Positions 1 to 9,723 are shown, numbered from the stretch's first letter. The stretch is DNA of 32,327 nt from an uncultured cyanobacterium (GCA_937121005.1 CAKZKB010000568.1:1-32327); one strand, 5' to 3'. Numbers and translations are program-made. Notes: generated by a model not told the origin, from the sequence alone.

Positions 1-172
1 CAATGAGCGGGCCGATGGTAATATTGGGAACGAAGCGTCCGTCCATGACATCGACGTGAATCCAATCGGCTCCAGCGCGATCGACCGCCCGCACTTCGTC
101 ACCCAAGCGGCTGAAGTCCGCCGACAAAATCGACGGAGCGATAACAACGGGTTTTTGAGATTGCGTATTCAT
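1..172 (-). CDS. rpe: Ribulose-phosphate 3-epimerase, N-terminal part (truncated by window edge)
   Basis: Reverse strand reads [57 protein letters not shown], the characteristic Rpe N-terminus; start codon CAT(rc) at 170-172. Confidence 0.95.
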   Translation of the reverse strand, partial: MNTQSQKPVVIAPSILSADFSRLGDEVRAVDRAGADWIHVDVMDGRFVPNITIGPLI

Positions 173-319
173 AATGTAAGGTTGTGTCCCCTGCGTTGTT
201 GTTAAGATCGACTTAACTTAGAAATCGACCATAGGAATTAATAAAATTTTAACAAACCATGGTCGATACATCGTCCTTTTTGTCCAGTTTGCGACCGATC
301 GCACCCGAACCGTAACCGC

Positions 320-1924
320 ATGAAGACCGCACGCACGTTTTCCCGACTCGCCACCGTTGCTAGCGCGATCGCCGCTACCGTTGGCATTCCCACGATCGCC
401 CTTTCCCTAAACCGCTCCATCAGCGAAGATGGTATCGATGCCCGTCGCCTGCACGAACCCCCCTACAACCTGCAAGGGACGAAAATCGGTATCGGCCAGG
501 TGGAGATCGGCCGTCCGGCCCAATTTGGCATCGACAAAGTGCCCGACGATCGCGGTACGAACCCGGCCGGAGTCTACTATCGCAACTTTCCCCCCAACAT
601 TGACAGCGACGTAGACTACCACGCGCACAACGTCGCCGGAGTCATGGTCAGTTCGGCCAAAGCGGTACGCGGCGTGGCCCCCGAAGCGCGACTCTACGCC
701 TCGGCCGCTGTCACCGAATTCGGCGAAAACCGCCAAGATCTCGAGTGTCTGGCGGCCCAGCACGTCGCCTTACAAAACGGCGATGACGTGCGAGCGATCA
801 ATTTTAGCTTCGGCGAGCCCCTGTGGCTAGATCCGCGTCCCAATGCGGTACTCGATGGTAACGCTTTACTGACTCAGTGTATCGACTGGTCGGCCCAAGA
901 GCATAACGTTCTTTATGTCATCGCTGGGAACCAAGGCCAGGGCGGCATTCCCATCCCTACGGATAACTATAACGGAGTTAACGTGGCTTTTAGCGAAGCC
1001 GTCGATGGCGTATTTCGGCGCGTCAACTCCGCCAACCTCAGCAGCACGTTTACTGGGGCCCAAAGTCGTCTCACTGGACAGGAGGGGAATATCGACGGAC
1101 GGCGAATGCTGACGCTGTTGGCTCCGGGTAGCAATGTAGAATTACTCAATGTCGATAATAGCGTCACCCGCAGTAGCGGCACGAGTTTCGCGGCTCCCCA
1201 CGTAGCGGGGACGGTGGCGTTAATACAGGAGTACGGCGATCGCGCTTTTCGGGAAGGACGGGACAATTGGAGTCTGGACTCGCGCCGCCACGAAGTCACC
1301 AAAGCAGTGTTACTCAACAGCGCCGACAAACTGGCAGATCCCGGCGATGGTTCCATTCAAGGGATGACGCGCACGGTTCTCGACAAGCAAGGGAAAACTT
1401 GGCTGGAGTCGGAAGCGCACCGCGATCGCGCTATTCCGTTTCACAATGACATGGGAACGGGTCACGTCAATGCGTATCGCGCTTACCAACAGTTTAGCGG
1501 CGGTCAGTGGAGTCCCGATGCTCCTGTGGCGGCGATCGGTTGGGATTACAATGTCGTGGAAGCGGACAACTATCGCGAGTATATTATCGATGACCAGTTG
1601 CAAGGGGGAAGTTACCTCACGGCGACGATCGCGTGGGATCGGTTGGTCGAACTCAACGATCGCAACAATAACGGTGTGTTCGACGAGGGAGAAACCTTCG
1701 ACGATGGCGGTTTAAACGATCTCAACATTTACTTGATGGAAGCGGACGAAACCAACACCGCCAACAGCGTGTGGTCGTCGGAAAGTCCCCTCGACAGTGC
1801 GGAACATTTGTTCTATCAAATTCCTGAAACCGGACGCTATAAAATCCGGGTGGAGTTTGCCAACCAGGTCAACGAACCGATGCAAAATTACGGCATTGCT
1901 TGGTGGGGAGTTCCGGTACAATAG
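320..1924 (+). CDS. S8 family (subtilisin-like) serine peptidase, probably secreted
   Basis: 534 aa; His motif DYHAHNVAGVM, oxyanion VIAGNQG, Ser motif SSGTSFAAPHVAGTVAL; hydrophobic N-terminal signal-like segment; C-terminal beta-rich domain. Confidence 0.9.
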   Translation: MKTARTFSRLATVASAIAATVGIPTIALSLNRSISEDGIDARRLHEPPYNLQGTKIGIGQVEIGRPAQFGIDKVPDDRGTNPAGVYYRNFPPNIDSDVDYHAHNVAGVMVSSAKAVRGVAPEARLYASAAVTEFGENRQDLECLAAQHVALQNGDDVRAINFSFGEPLWLDPRPNAVLDGNALLTQCIDWSAQEHNVLYVIAGNQGQGGIPIPTDNYNGVNVAFSEAVDGVFRRVNSANLSSTFTGAQSRLTGQEGNIDGRRMLTLLAPGSNVELLNVDNSVTRSSGTSFAAPHVAGTVALIQEYGDRAFREGRDNWSLDSRRHEVTKAVLLNSADKLADPGDGSIQGMTRTVLDKQGKTWLESEAHRDRAIPFHNDMGTGHVNAYRAYQQFSGGQWSPDAPVAAIGWDYNVVEADNYREYIIDDQLQGGSYLTATIAWDRLVELNDRNNNGVFDEGETFDDGGLNDLNIYLMEADETNTANSVWSSESPLDSAEHLFYQIPETGRYKIRVEFANQVNEPMQNYGIAWWGVPVQ

Positions 1925-1933
1925 GCGATCGAT

Positions 1934-2983
1934 CTACCCGAGATCGGCTTTACCGCGACAAGCTGAATATTTGAACTCTGCGATCGTCGCTTCGTGGCTT
2001 TCTGGAGATGGTTGTCTAAATTCCCATTTTCCCGATGCCTCGGCGGCGATCGTAATATTTCCAGCACAAAGCCTGCGTTCTGTTAATCCTTTTTTCTGCA
2101 TTACTACACGTTCGCTTGCAGATTTAACGCACGTTCGAGTAACCTCAGTACAGATAAATTGTTCTAAACGTCGATCGTCGCTATTTTTCAAATCGCACAG
2201 CAGCGAAAATAGCTCTGGAACCACATGACCGTAATTATTCGTACTACCGACAGATAAAACAGCAATTTCCGCGTCGATTCGCTCTAACAAGGTTCTTAGA
2301 TCTTCTCCATTTTTGGGGTAAGCACCATGATGAGGAATTTTAACAACATTCGCATCGAGCTCGTTCGGCTCTAAAACTTCGCAGCACTCTCGCAGTCCAG
2401 CACCTTCGAGATCTCCCAAAAGCATCGCTGAGAAATTACCATAGTCAAGTCGAAGCACAAGAGATATTTCATTACCTTTGGCACGAGATTCTGCAAGATG
2501 TTTTTCAACAAAAAGAGATCCAGGATGTAAAATATTGATTGTTAAATCTCCCTCCTGGTATATTTTAGCGCCCCGCGATCCAGCGAGAAAACTTATCTTT
2601 CTCCTTCTCTCCCACTCATAAAGACGTTCTACAGCGTCTTTTAATCGATCTTGCTTTTCAGAAATGCCAACTTCACTTTTTTCTTTGTTTTTACTTAACT
2701 TTTCTACAGCGCATTTATATAACAAGTATGGTAAAAACAATTCACGGACTCCACGTTCAATCCAGTCCTCTAAAAAAAGAACTAGATCTTCCAGTTGGGG
2801 ACAATGATCCTTATGAGCATGAGTAATATAAATTCGATCGATATGTTTGCAATGGTTTTGTTGCAGCCATCTCTTGAGCCGACTTACGTTACCTATATCT
2901 ACAATGACAGTATTATTATCTTCAGCACAGATAACAATACTATCAGCATTACCAACGGCTAGAAATGTTACTTCACAAGTCAT
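1934..2983 (-). CDS. ComEC/Rec2-like MBL-fold hydrolase
   Basis: 349 aa; HxHxDH motif (THAHKDHCPQL), MLLGDLEG, IPHHGAYPKNG typical of ComEC-type MBL domains; no transmembrane competence domain. Overlaps the upstream methylase gene by 11 bp. Confidence 0.85.
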   Translation of the reverse strand: MTCEVTFLAVGNADSIVICAEDNNTVIVDIGNVSRLKRWLQQNHCKHIDRIYITHAHKDHCPQLEDLVLFLEDWIERGVRELFLPYLLYKCAVEKLSKNKEKSEVGISEKQDRLKDAVERLYEWERRRKISFLAGSRGAKIYQEGDLTINILHPGSLFVEKHLAESRAKGNEISLVLRLDYGNFSAMLLGDLEGAGLRECCEVLEPNELDANVVKIPHHGAYPKNGEDLRTLLERIDAEIAVLSVGSTNNYGHVVPELFSLLCDLKNSDDRRLEQFICTEVTRTCVKSASERVVMQKKGLTERRLCAGNITIAAEASGKWEFRQPSPESHEATIAEFKYSACRGKADLG

Positions 2984-5789
2984 AGTTTGACTTCCTTGGA
3001 TCGAGCTTCATGAGTTTTTCTTCGAGTTCTTCATAAGTTGAGTAAGGATAGGGTGTATGACGAAAATCTCGAAGTGCCCAGGGACGCTTAGATAATTCCT
3101 CAAATGTTTCAACATCTTGGCTTAATTGAGCCTTAAAAACCGTTCCATCAAGAGCCCATCCAGGCAATTCTGGTAAAATAGGCATCCATTTCTCTCGGTT
3201 TTCGTCCACCAAACCGTTTAGATACAGAAAAATTTTATCTCCTTCTTTAGAAATATCTAAGACTTGTCCAGAAACTGTCCAAGTTGGTTTCGTGCGTTCA
3301 TGTTTCCATGCTTTCAATTCTGGAGGAGTTCCTGTGCGACTAATTTCGATCCACTGTGGATTTCCATAAGACTCATTGACTAATGCCTCCAACCTCTCCC
3401 GTAGCGGATCGGGGCTTGGAATCGGATCGTGCCGAAAATCTCGCTCGACAATTTGACGAGTGACATCAATGATTTGTCTATCGATTTTTAAAGGTAACGG
3501 CAAATCACACAATGCTTGTCGAGTAAGTTCGCGGCTTTTACGTCCAATCATAGATAAATCATTACCTAGTTTGGATGTGAGAATTCCTAGTAACCATAAT
3601 TTTTGATCTCCATAGGTAAACTCAGCAAACTGTGTAGGAATATCACTATTCTCATAACCAGTCACACACTTTTCTGCTTCCTTGACAGGAAGAATACAAA
3701 AAACATGATGATTAGGGCAAAGTCCGATCGTATCAATTTGACAGGAAAGTGGAGACTCAGAGCTACGGTTTCCTGCATTACCTACCAAAAGTTTAGGAAC
3801 ATCAAATAGATGCTCGTTTTTGAAACAAGGCCTTTTGAGATATTTCTTGCCGTATCTTAACCATCGCTTATCTTCAGGCACACGGTTGGGATCGGCCCAC
3901 AATTTATTACGATCGTGCCACTGCATTTGCCAATAGCGCTTGCATTTTACGTTAACTGGACAGTCTTTAAGAGGCTGGTTCCAATCTGTGATTTTTCCCA
4001 GCGTAACGCCAGCAAAAACATAGAATAATTGCCCTAATAAAACTACAGGAACTTCAAGTAAAATTGGAGGTGCAGTTACCGATGACCAATCATCTGACTT
4101 TATTTTAGCTATCCATGAAGTTCCAGTGAAACCATTTTTTTGAACGTTGGACACAGCTTCTTGATTTTGAGAAAATACTGCTCTTGACATAACAGAAACA
4201 GTCATTTTAGGTTTTCCAACGATTCCTAGTACAATAGCTACAGCTTGCTTAGCTTTTATGCCTACTGTTTTTTCTGGAAATTGCAAAACTTCTAGAATTT
4301 GACAGCGATTGCTCATTAGCTGACGAGCTTTTAGGAATCCGTGACTTGTACCTGACAAGATAGATTGAGGCAAGACGAATGCAAATTGGGAATCATCTTC
4401 CAACCAATTTAGAGCCTGTTCTACAAATTTCGCAGCAATTTGCTTATCTCCTCGCTTGGCAAAAGGAGGGTTAGCAATCACTACGCGAGGTTTGAAGTAT
4501 AAGTTACCTCGGTTGAGATGATTGTAGTCTTGGCTATCAAATTTATTCGGGAAAGGCAAGATAGCATCTTGACTCAAGGATTCTCGAGCTAGAGTGTAAC
4601 GCAGTTCTGCAACTAAACGTGCGTTTTCATCTAGATCGTTTCCTACCACATGATTGGCCAAATAGTTGTTACGTTCATCAGGATTTTCGGGAAGGTCTTC
4701 CATTCCTGCCAGACGTGACGTAGCCGCTAGCAATAAGCTACCCGATCCGGCTGCGGGATCGAAAATAATTCTTTCTTCTGGACGAATTCGCTCTAGCGGC
4801 AATAATTCGAGGATTCGCTCGGCGATCGCGACTGGAGTATAATGCTGTTGCAGATCTCCCCAGTCCTTCCCATCTAACTTTGGTAATTCGCGAACTGCTT
4901 TTTCATATAACAGTCCTACGTCTTTGTGATTGACTAAAGCAAACGTAACGCGATCGCCAAGATGCACCGCTAAATGTTGTAAAATAACCTCGATCGCGTC
5001 ACGAGGTAAAAACTCTTCCATGCGAGGAATCGAGTGTTTGCTCTTTTGGAAAAATCCGTTCAGCCGCGATACAGTCCGATCGAGTAACTGACGAGGATCG
5101 TTTGTCGCAAACGGATCGGTGGAACTTTTAGGGAAAAAACCTTTGTCCTCCAAAATTCGAGCCGCCAAATATGCGATCGCCACTCGAATAATGTATCCTT
5201 CAACGACACTACGATTTTTCAGCTTCTTAGGTAAGCGATCGAGAGCCGACTGAATCGCACTTTGAAATGCTTTATCTAGCATCTCTCTCTGACGCATCAA
5301 AAAGGAGAAACTGCGGACAGAGAGAGATGCTTCCAAATCGGCTAGGGAAACCTGACCCGTCCGAAATTTGGACAGTGCTTTTGGCGAAAATAGATCGCTT
5401 TTCGGCGAACTGAGTTCTGATGCCAAATTTTCCGGCTCGATCTCGACTTCTTCTCGTCGATCGCGCCGATCGTAATACTGAAGATAGTAACGCTCGTCAG
5501 TTGCAATCAGATGACCTCGAACCGGCAACTCTTGTAGCTGTTTTTGATACTGCCGAACTTCTTCTAGTTTAGGAACATATTGGACAAAAAAAGCTAAATT
5601 GGTAGCAGTAGGACGCAGACCCTTGTCTGTCCATAAGGCATCGATCGCGATCGGTTCGCCATCCCCTTTTCCCGTAGGGACGCGCACCTTCCGATGTGGA
5701 TCCATGTTCCACATCTCGCTGGCTGTGTCGATCGCGCACTCTAGCAGTTTAGACACCTGAGAGATCTCTAGCGTATATTGACCCTTCAA
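2973..5789 (-). CDS. N-6 adenine DNA methylase (HsdM/type IIG-like architecture, with target-recognition-like C-terminus)
   Basis: 938 aa; QHYTPVAIAERIL, motif I FDPAAGSGSLLLAA, motif IV VVIANPPF (NPPF); long C-terminal region with TRD-like character. The ORF start at 5789 is TTG directly after an in-frame TGA; internal ATGs at codons 26 and 29 are alternatives. Confidence 0.85.
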   Translation of the reverse strand: MKGQYTLEISQVSKLLECAIDTASEMWNMDPHRKVRVPTGKGDGEPIAIDALWTDKGLRPTATNLAFFVQYVPKLEEVRQYQKQLQELPVRGHLIATDERYYLQYYDRRDRREEVEIEPENLASELSSPKSDLFSPKALSKFRTGQVSLADLEASLSVRSFSFLMRQREMLDKAFQSAIQSALDRLPKKLKNRSVVEGYIIRVAIAYLAARILEDKGFFPKSSTDPFATNDPRQLLDRTVSRLNGFFQKSKHSIPRMEEFLPRDAIEVILQHLAVHLGDRVTFALVNHKDVGLLYEKAVRELPKLDGKDWGDLQQHYTPVAIAERILELLPLERIRPEERIIFDPAAGSGSLLLAATSRLAGMEDLPENPDERNNYLANHVVGNDLDENARLVAELRYTLARESLSQDAILPFPNKFDSQDYNHLNRGNLYFKPRVVIANPPFAKRGDKQIAAKFVEQALNWLEDDSQFAFVLPQSILSGTSHGFLKARQLMSNRCQILEVLQFPEKTVGIKAKQAVAIVLGIVGKPKMTVSVMSRAVFSQNQEAVSNVQKNGFTGTSWIAKIKSDDWSSVTAPPILLEVPVVLLGQLFYVFAGVTLGKITDWNQPLKDCPVNVKCKRYWQMQWHDRNKLWADPNRVPEDKRWLRYGKKYLKRPCFKNEHLFDVPKLLVGNAGNRSSESPLSCQIDTIGLCPNHHVFCILPVKEAEKCVTGYENSDIPTQFAEFTYGDQKLWLLGILTSKLGNDLSMIGRKSRELTRQALCDLPLPLKIDRQIIDVTRQIVERDFRHDPIPSPDPLRERLEALVNESYGNPQWIEISRTGTPPELKAWKHERTKPTWTVSGQVLDISKEGDKIFLYLNGLVDENREKWMPILPELPGWALDGTVFKAQLSQDVETFEELSKRPWALRDFRHTPYPYSTYEELEEKLMKLDPRKSNYDL

Positions 5790-5983
5790 TCAAGTATACC
5801 AATGAGATGGCATCTTGGTTGACATTGTTACAGAGATTTATCATCATAACTGTCCCGATCGCATTTGTAAAATCCCTTTAGGTCACGCTCTTGGATCCGT
5901 AATGAACCCCACTCCCGACGCACGCCAGTACCCACCCACCAACCAATGTCGTTAAAGCCTTAATCCTCAGACGAATATTATCA

Positions 5984-6295
5984 TCATTCCACAAACCATT
6001 CCGAAGCCCGGCCGCCCAAATCCAAGACGATCGTCACCGCTTTCCCCAACCGAGGTCGATCGCAGGTTTCCCGAATGTAGTCCCGAACGCGATCGTCTTC
6101 TCCCCACCCGTTCAAATACGTCGCCACCGCCTCCAAGCGATCGCGGTACTCTCCTGGGGACAACGGAAACGAAGCCTGTTCTAGATACCGCCACATGACC
6201 TGTAACAAGACGCGATCGCCCCGCCGCCGCAGTTGCACGTCGTAGGAGTATCCCCACTTGTCGAGGAGGAGTTGGTGTAGCTCGGGGCCAGTCAT
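5984..6295 (-). CDS. DUF3067 family protein (cyanobacterial/plastid conserved)
   Basis: 103 aa MTGPELHQLLLDKWGYSYDVQLRRRGDRVLLQVMWRYLEQASFPLS...; recognisable DUF3067 pattern. Confidence 0.8.
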   Translation of the reverse strand: MTGPELHQLLLDKWGYSYDVQLRRRGDRVLLQVMWRYLEQASFPLSPGEYRDRLEAVATYLNGWGEDDRVRDYIRETCDRPRLGKAVTIVLDLGGRASEWFVE

Positions 6296-6297
6296 AT

Positions 6298-6330
6298 CAA
6301 TTTTGGATTTTGGATTTTCGATTTTGGATT
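6298..6330. repeat. Heptameric simple tandem repeat (ATTTTGG-type)
   Basis: caattttggattttggattttcgattttggatt, upstream of the DUF3067 start and petC. Confidence 0.8.
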
Positions 6331-6532
6331 AAGTATCGGGCTAAGTTCCAAGGCTGGGAAAGCGCGAAGCGGTTCCCCTTATCCCGCATGAAGTCGGGGG
6401 TCTGTATCGGCAACCGTCTCAGTGCGCAATCTCATCTTCTTTACATTTCTTCACAAAGCGATACGAGCCGCCATGATTAAATTAACCTATACATGGCCAT
6501 TGATTCCCATCGAGATTCGATAAGTAGCACTC

Positions 6533-7072
6533 ATGACTCAAATGTCGAGCCAGTCGGATGTCCCCGGAATGGGGCGACGGCAGTTTATGAACTTCCTGAC
6601 CTTCGGAGCCTGCACGGGAGTTGCCCTGGGAGCGCTCTACCCCGTCGTCAAATACTTCATTCCCCCCTCTGCGGGTGGTGGCGGCTCGGGTATTACCGCC
6701 AAAGACGCTCTCGGTAACGATGTCGTCGCCAGCGAATTCTTAGGAGAACACAACGCCGGCGATCGCGTTTTGACCCAAGGGTTCAAAGGCGATCCCACCT
6801 ATGTCATCGTCGAAGACAGTGGCGAACTTGCCAACTACGGCTTGAACGCCGTCTGCACCCACCTCGGCTGCGTCGTTCCTTGGAACGCGGGGGCCGACAA
6901 ATTTATCTGTCCCTGTCACGGTTCCCAGTACAACAAAGAAGGTAAAGTCGTCCGCGGCCCCGCACCGCTTTCCTTGGCCTTGGTGCACCTCGAAGTCCAA
7001 GACGACAAAGTGACCTTCCAGAAATGGGACGAAACCGACTTCCGCACCGGGAAAGAACCCTGGTGGACGTAA
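6533..7072 (+). CDS. petC: Cytochrome b6f complex Rieske iron-sulfur subunit
   Basis: 179 aa; [10 protein letters not shown] and CPCHGSQYN Rieske motifs, N-terminal TM; followed by petA. A start at 6542 is also possible. Confidence 0.97.
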   Translation: MTQMSSQSDVPGMGRRQFMNFLTFGACTGVALGALYPVVKYFIPPSAGGGGSGITAKDALGNDVVASEFLGEHNAGDRVLTQGFKGDPTYVIVEDSGELANYGLNAVCTHLGCVVPWNAGADKFICPCHGSQYNKEGKVVRGPAPLSLALVHLEVQDDKVTFQKWDETDFRTGKEPWWT

Positions 7073-7073
7073 T

Positions 7074-7107
7074 CAATTTTAGATTTTAGATTTTGGATTT
7101 TAGATTG
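7074..7107. repeat. Heptameric simple tandem repeat (ATTTTAG-type)
   Basis: caattttagattttagattttggattttagattg between petC and petA. Confidence 0.8.
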
Positions 7108-7164
7108 GCTGTTCCATCCATCCAAAATCGCTTTATTCCCTTCAAGAGAGACAACTTCGCACCG

Positions 7165-8145
7165 ATGAAAACCCCGAGTCTATTGAATCGTTGGTGGCGG
7201 ACGATCGCGCAAGGATTGAGTATTACGATCGTCGCGATCGCCCTATTTTTTGCCAGCGATATTGCCTTCCCTCAAAGCGCTGCCGCCTATCCGTTTTGGG
7301 CGCAACAAACCGCTCCAGAAACCCCTCGCGAAGCTACCGGACGCATCGTTTGCGCCAACTGTCACCTAGCGGAAAAACCCGTCAAAGTGGAAGTTCCGCA
7401 GTCGGTGCTCCCCGATACGGTATTTAAAGCCGTCGTTGAAATTCCTTACGATACCAGCGTCCAACAAGTGCTCGGCGATGGTAGCAAAGGCCCCCTAAAC
7501 GTGGGAGCCGTATTAATGTTGCCCGAAGGCTTTAAAATTGCCCCGGCCGATCGCATCTCCGACGCACTACAAGAAGAAGTCGGCGATGTCTTCTACCAAA
7601 ACTACAAAGAAGGTCAGGATAACGTGATTATCGTCGGCCCCTTACCCGGCGAAGAATATCAAGAAATCGTTTTCCCGATCCTCTCTCCCGATCCAGCAAC
7701 CGACTCCGATATCCACTACGGTAAATACTCCGTGCACGTGGGTGGAAACCGAGGTCGCGGTCAAATTTATCCCACCGGACAAAACAGCAACAACGTCGCT
7801 TACAAATCCACCGCGACGGGTAAAGTTGCTACCATCAAACAAGTGGAGTCGGGTGGCTACGAAGTGACGATCGAGACTCCCGAAGGCGATACCACCGTCG
7901 AAACCATCCCCGCCGGGCCAGAATTGACGATCGCCGAAGGACAAGAAGTCAGTGCTGGAGATGCCCTCACTGCCGATCCGAATGTGGGCGGTTTCGGTCA
8001 AAAAGATACCGAAATTGTCTTGCAAAGTTCGGGACGCATCAAAGGTTTGCTCGCCTTCTTCGCCTTAGTCATCGTGGCGCAAATCTTCCTCGTTCTCAAG
8101 AAGAAACAAGTCGAGAAGGTGCAAGCTGCCGAGATGAATTTTTAG
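7165..8145 (+). CDS. petA: Cytochrome f
   Basis: [13 protein letters not shown]... signal peptide; mature [28 protein letters not shown] with CxxCH heme motif; C-terminal TM anchor. The ORF track begins earlier at 7093; the ATG at 7165 is the natural start. Confidence 0.97.
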   Translation: MKTPSLLNRWWRTIAQGLSITIVAIALFFASDIAFPQSAAAYPFWAQQTAPETPREATGRIVCANCHLAEKPVKVEVPQSVLPDTVFKAVVEIPYDTSVQQVLGDGSKGPLNVGAVLMLPEGFKIAPADRISDALQEEVGDVFYQNYKEGQDNVIIVGPLPGEEYQEIVFPILSPDPATDSDIHYGKYSVHVGGNRGRGQIYPTGQNSNNVAYKSTATGKVATIKQVESGGYEVTIETPEGDTTVETIPAGPELTIAEGQEVSAGDALTADPNVGGFGQKDTEIVLQSSGRIKGLLAFFALVIVAQIFLVLKKKQVEKVQAAEMNF

Positions 8146-8175
8146 GTTGGTAATGGGTGATTAGATAGTGTGTTT

Positions 8176-8291
8176 CTTCCCTCGTAGCGTTCCTCATGGA
8201 GCGCTACGAACTGTGGGAGGCTACGCCTCCAAAATACACGAGGCAGAGCCTCTAGAATAGCATTCCCCGGCAGAGCCAGGGAACGAGGGGA
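8176..8291. repeat. Array of short hairpins bounded by an outer inverted repeat (dispersed repeat element)
   Basis: Consecutive inverted repeats: tcgtagcg..cgctacga (8182-8209), ggaggctacgcctcc (8216-8230), gaggcagagcctc (8240-8252), ttccccggcagagccagggaa (about 8263-8283); outer ttccctcg / cgagggga. Confidence 0.7.
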
Positions 8292-8348
8292 TGCTCGTCA
8301 ATTGTGTTTTATTGATGCGTTGTTTGTTGTTGCGTTGATGCGTTGAAA

Positions 8349-9194
8349 ATGTCTGACGTTATCGAACAGTCCGTTACTGCAAATTCCTTAGACTGGCATT
8401 ATGCCAGAGTCAATCCGGCTAACGAAAGCGACAAGCCTCCGGTGGTTTGCTTGCATGGCATCCCGGCTCAAAGTTATACTTGGAATGCGATTTTACCCGA
8501 CTTAGCCGATGCGGGTTTTTCTGCCATTGCCCCGGACTGGATCGGATACGGTCGATCGTCCAAACCCGAAAAGCGCCAATTTGCTTATACTCCCGATGCT
8601 TACGTTAGCGAATTAGGCAACTTTTTAGATAGTTTAGATATCCAAACCTGCTCGTTAGTGGTGCAGGGATTTCTCGCTTCGGCGGGGATTCAATTTGCCT
8701 TCAAAAATCGCGATCGCGTTCACCGCTTAGCCATTTGCAATACGCCGATTTCCACCGCCGCCAAATTGCCTTGGCGCATCAAACAGTTAGGACTTCCCTT
8801 AGCGGGCGATATGGCCACTCAAGATCCGCTCCTGATGGATCGCACCTTAGAAAAAGGAAGCGGTTTTGTCGTTTCCGATGAAGATTTAGATATCTATCGC
8901 CGTCCGTTTCTCAAAAGTTCCTCAGCCGGACGATCGCTCCTCTATTCCATTCGCAACTTGCAGCTAAAATCAGCAATGGCAGAGATCGAGTCGGGGTGGA
9001 AAGATTGGGACAAACCCACCTTGCTGGTATGGGGAACTCAAGACTCCTGGTTGCCCGTTACCGAGGCGCGATCGCTGTGCGAAAAACTCAGCGAGTGCGA
9101 ACTCGTCGAACTTCCCGAAGCCGCACATTTCCCGCAGGAGCATTTTTCTAAAGAAATTGCCCAACACTTGATTCGATTTCTGCGTCGCCGTTAA
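8349..9194 (+). CDS. Alpha/beta fold hydrolase
   Basis: 281 aa from ATG at 8349; VVCLHGIPAQSYTW (oxyanion HG), APDWIGYGRSSKP, LVWGTQDSWLPV, AAHFPQEH catalytic His region. Confidence 0.9.
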   Translation: MSDVIEQSVTANSLDWHYARVNPANESDKPPVVCLHGIPAQSYTWNAILPDLADAGFSAIAPDWIGYGRSSKPEKRQFAYTPDAYVSELGNFLDSLDIQTCSLVVQGFLASAGIQFAFKNRDRVHRLAICNTPISTAAKLPWRIKQLGLPLAGDMATQDPLLMDRTLEKGSGFVVSDEDLDIYRRPFLKSSSAGRSLLYSIRNLQLKSAMAEIESGWKDWDKPTLLVWGTQDSWLPVTEARSLCEKLSECELVELPEAAHFPQEHFSKEIAQHLIRFLRRR

Positions 9195-9229
9195 GCTAGT
9201 AGAGAAACCCATAGCCGTTTAGTCTTAAA

Positions 9230-9676
9230 ATGCTGCAACGTTTCCGACCGATTTTAGCCGGAGTGCTGGCGGTTCTCGCCGCTTTCGTGGTGGGCTGCTC
9301 TGCACCGTCCGAGCCAATGACTTATACTCAGTCTCAGATTGAAGACATTCAATTGTACGCCGCCCGCTTAGGGGATTTGCGCGATCGCATGGACGAATTG
9401 GGAGACGCGATCGATAATGAAGATTGGGGCGAGGTGGATACCTTCATTCACGGGCCCCTGGGCAGTTTGCGCGAGCGTGCGGCTCGGGTGACGCGCCAAC
9501 TTCTACCGAGCGATCGCGATCGGGCCGAAGCACTCGCCGAAGACTTGTTCGAGCATCTCGAAGAGATCGATCGCGCCGCCGATATCGAGAAAGCGAGTCT
9601 TGCAGTCAGTAACTATCGCGAAAGTCTGCAAGATTTCGATGCGTTCTTGGCACTCGTTCCCGAGTCGGTTGACTAA
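9230..9676 (+). CDS. psbQ: Photosystem II protein PsbQ (cyanobacterial lipoprotein form)
   Basis: 148 aa; lipobox AAFVVGC; helical LRDRMDELGDAIDNEDWGEVDTFIHGPLGSLRERAARVTRQLLPSDRDRAEALAEDLFEHL typical of cyanobacterial PsbQ. Confidence 0.9.
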   Translation: MLQRFRPILAGVLAVLAAFVVGCSAPSEPMTYTQSQIEDIQLYAARLGDLRDRMDELGDAIDNEDWGEVDTFIHGPLGSLRERAARVTRQLLPSDRDRAEALAEDLFEHLEEIDRAADIEKASLAVSNYRESLQDFDAFLALVPESVD

Positions 9677-9723
9677 TTAAGTAACTGCAACCCAAGAAAC
9701 CCGGTTTGTAAGGATTTCGCCTC

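Noticed and set aside
967-1356. Minus-strand ORF of 129 aa and many other ORFs opposite confident genes (e.g. 19199-19708, 30059-30535, 30664-31095)
   Set aside because: They are mirror ORFs of well-supported coding sequence; the translations lack domain signatures.
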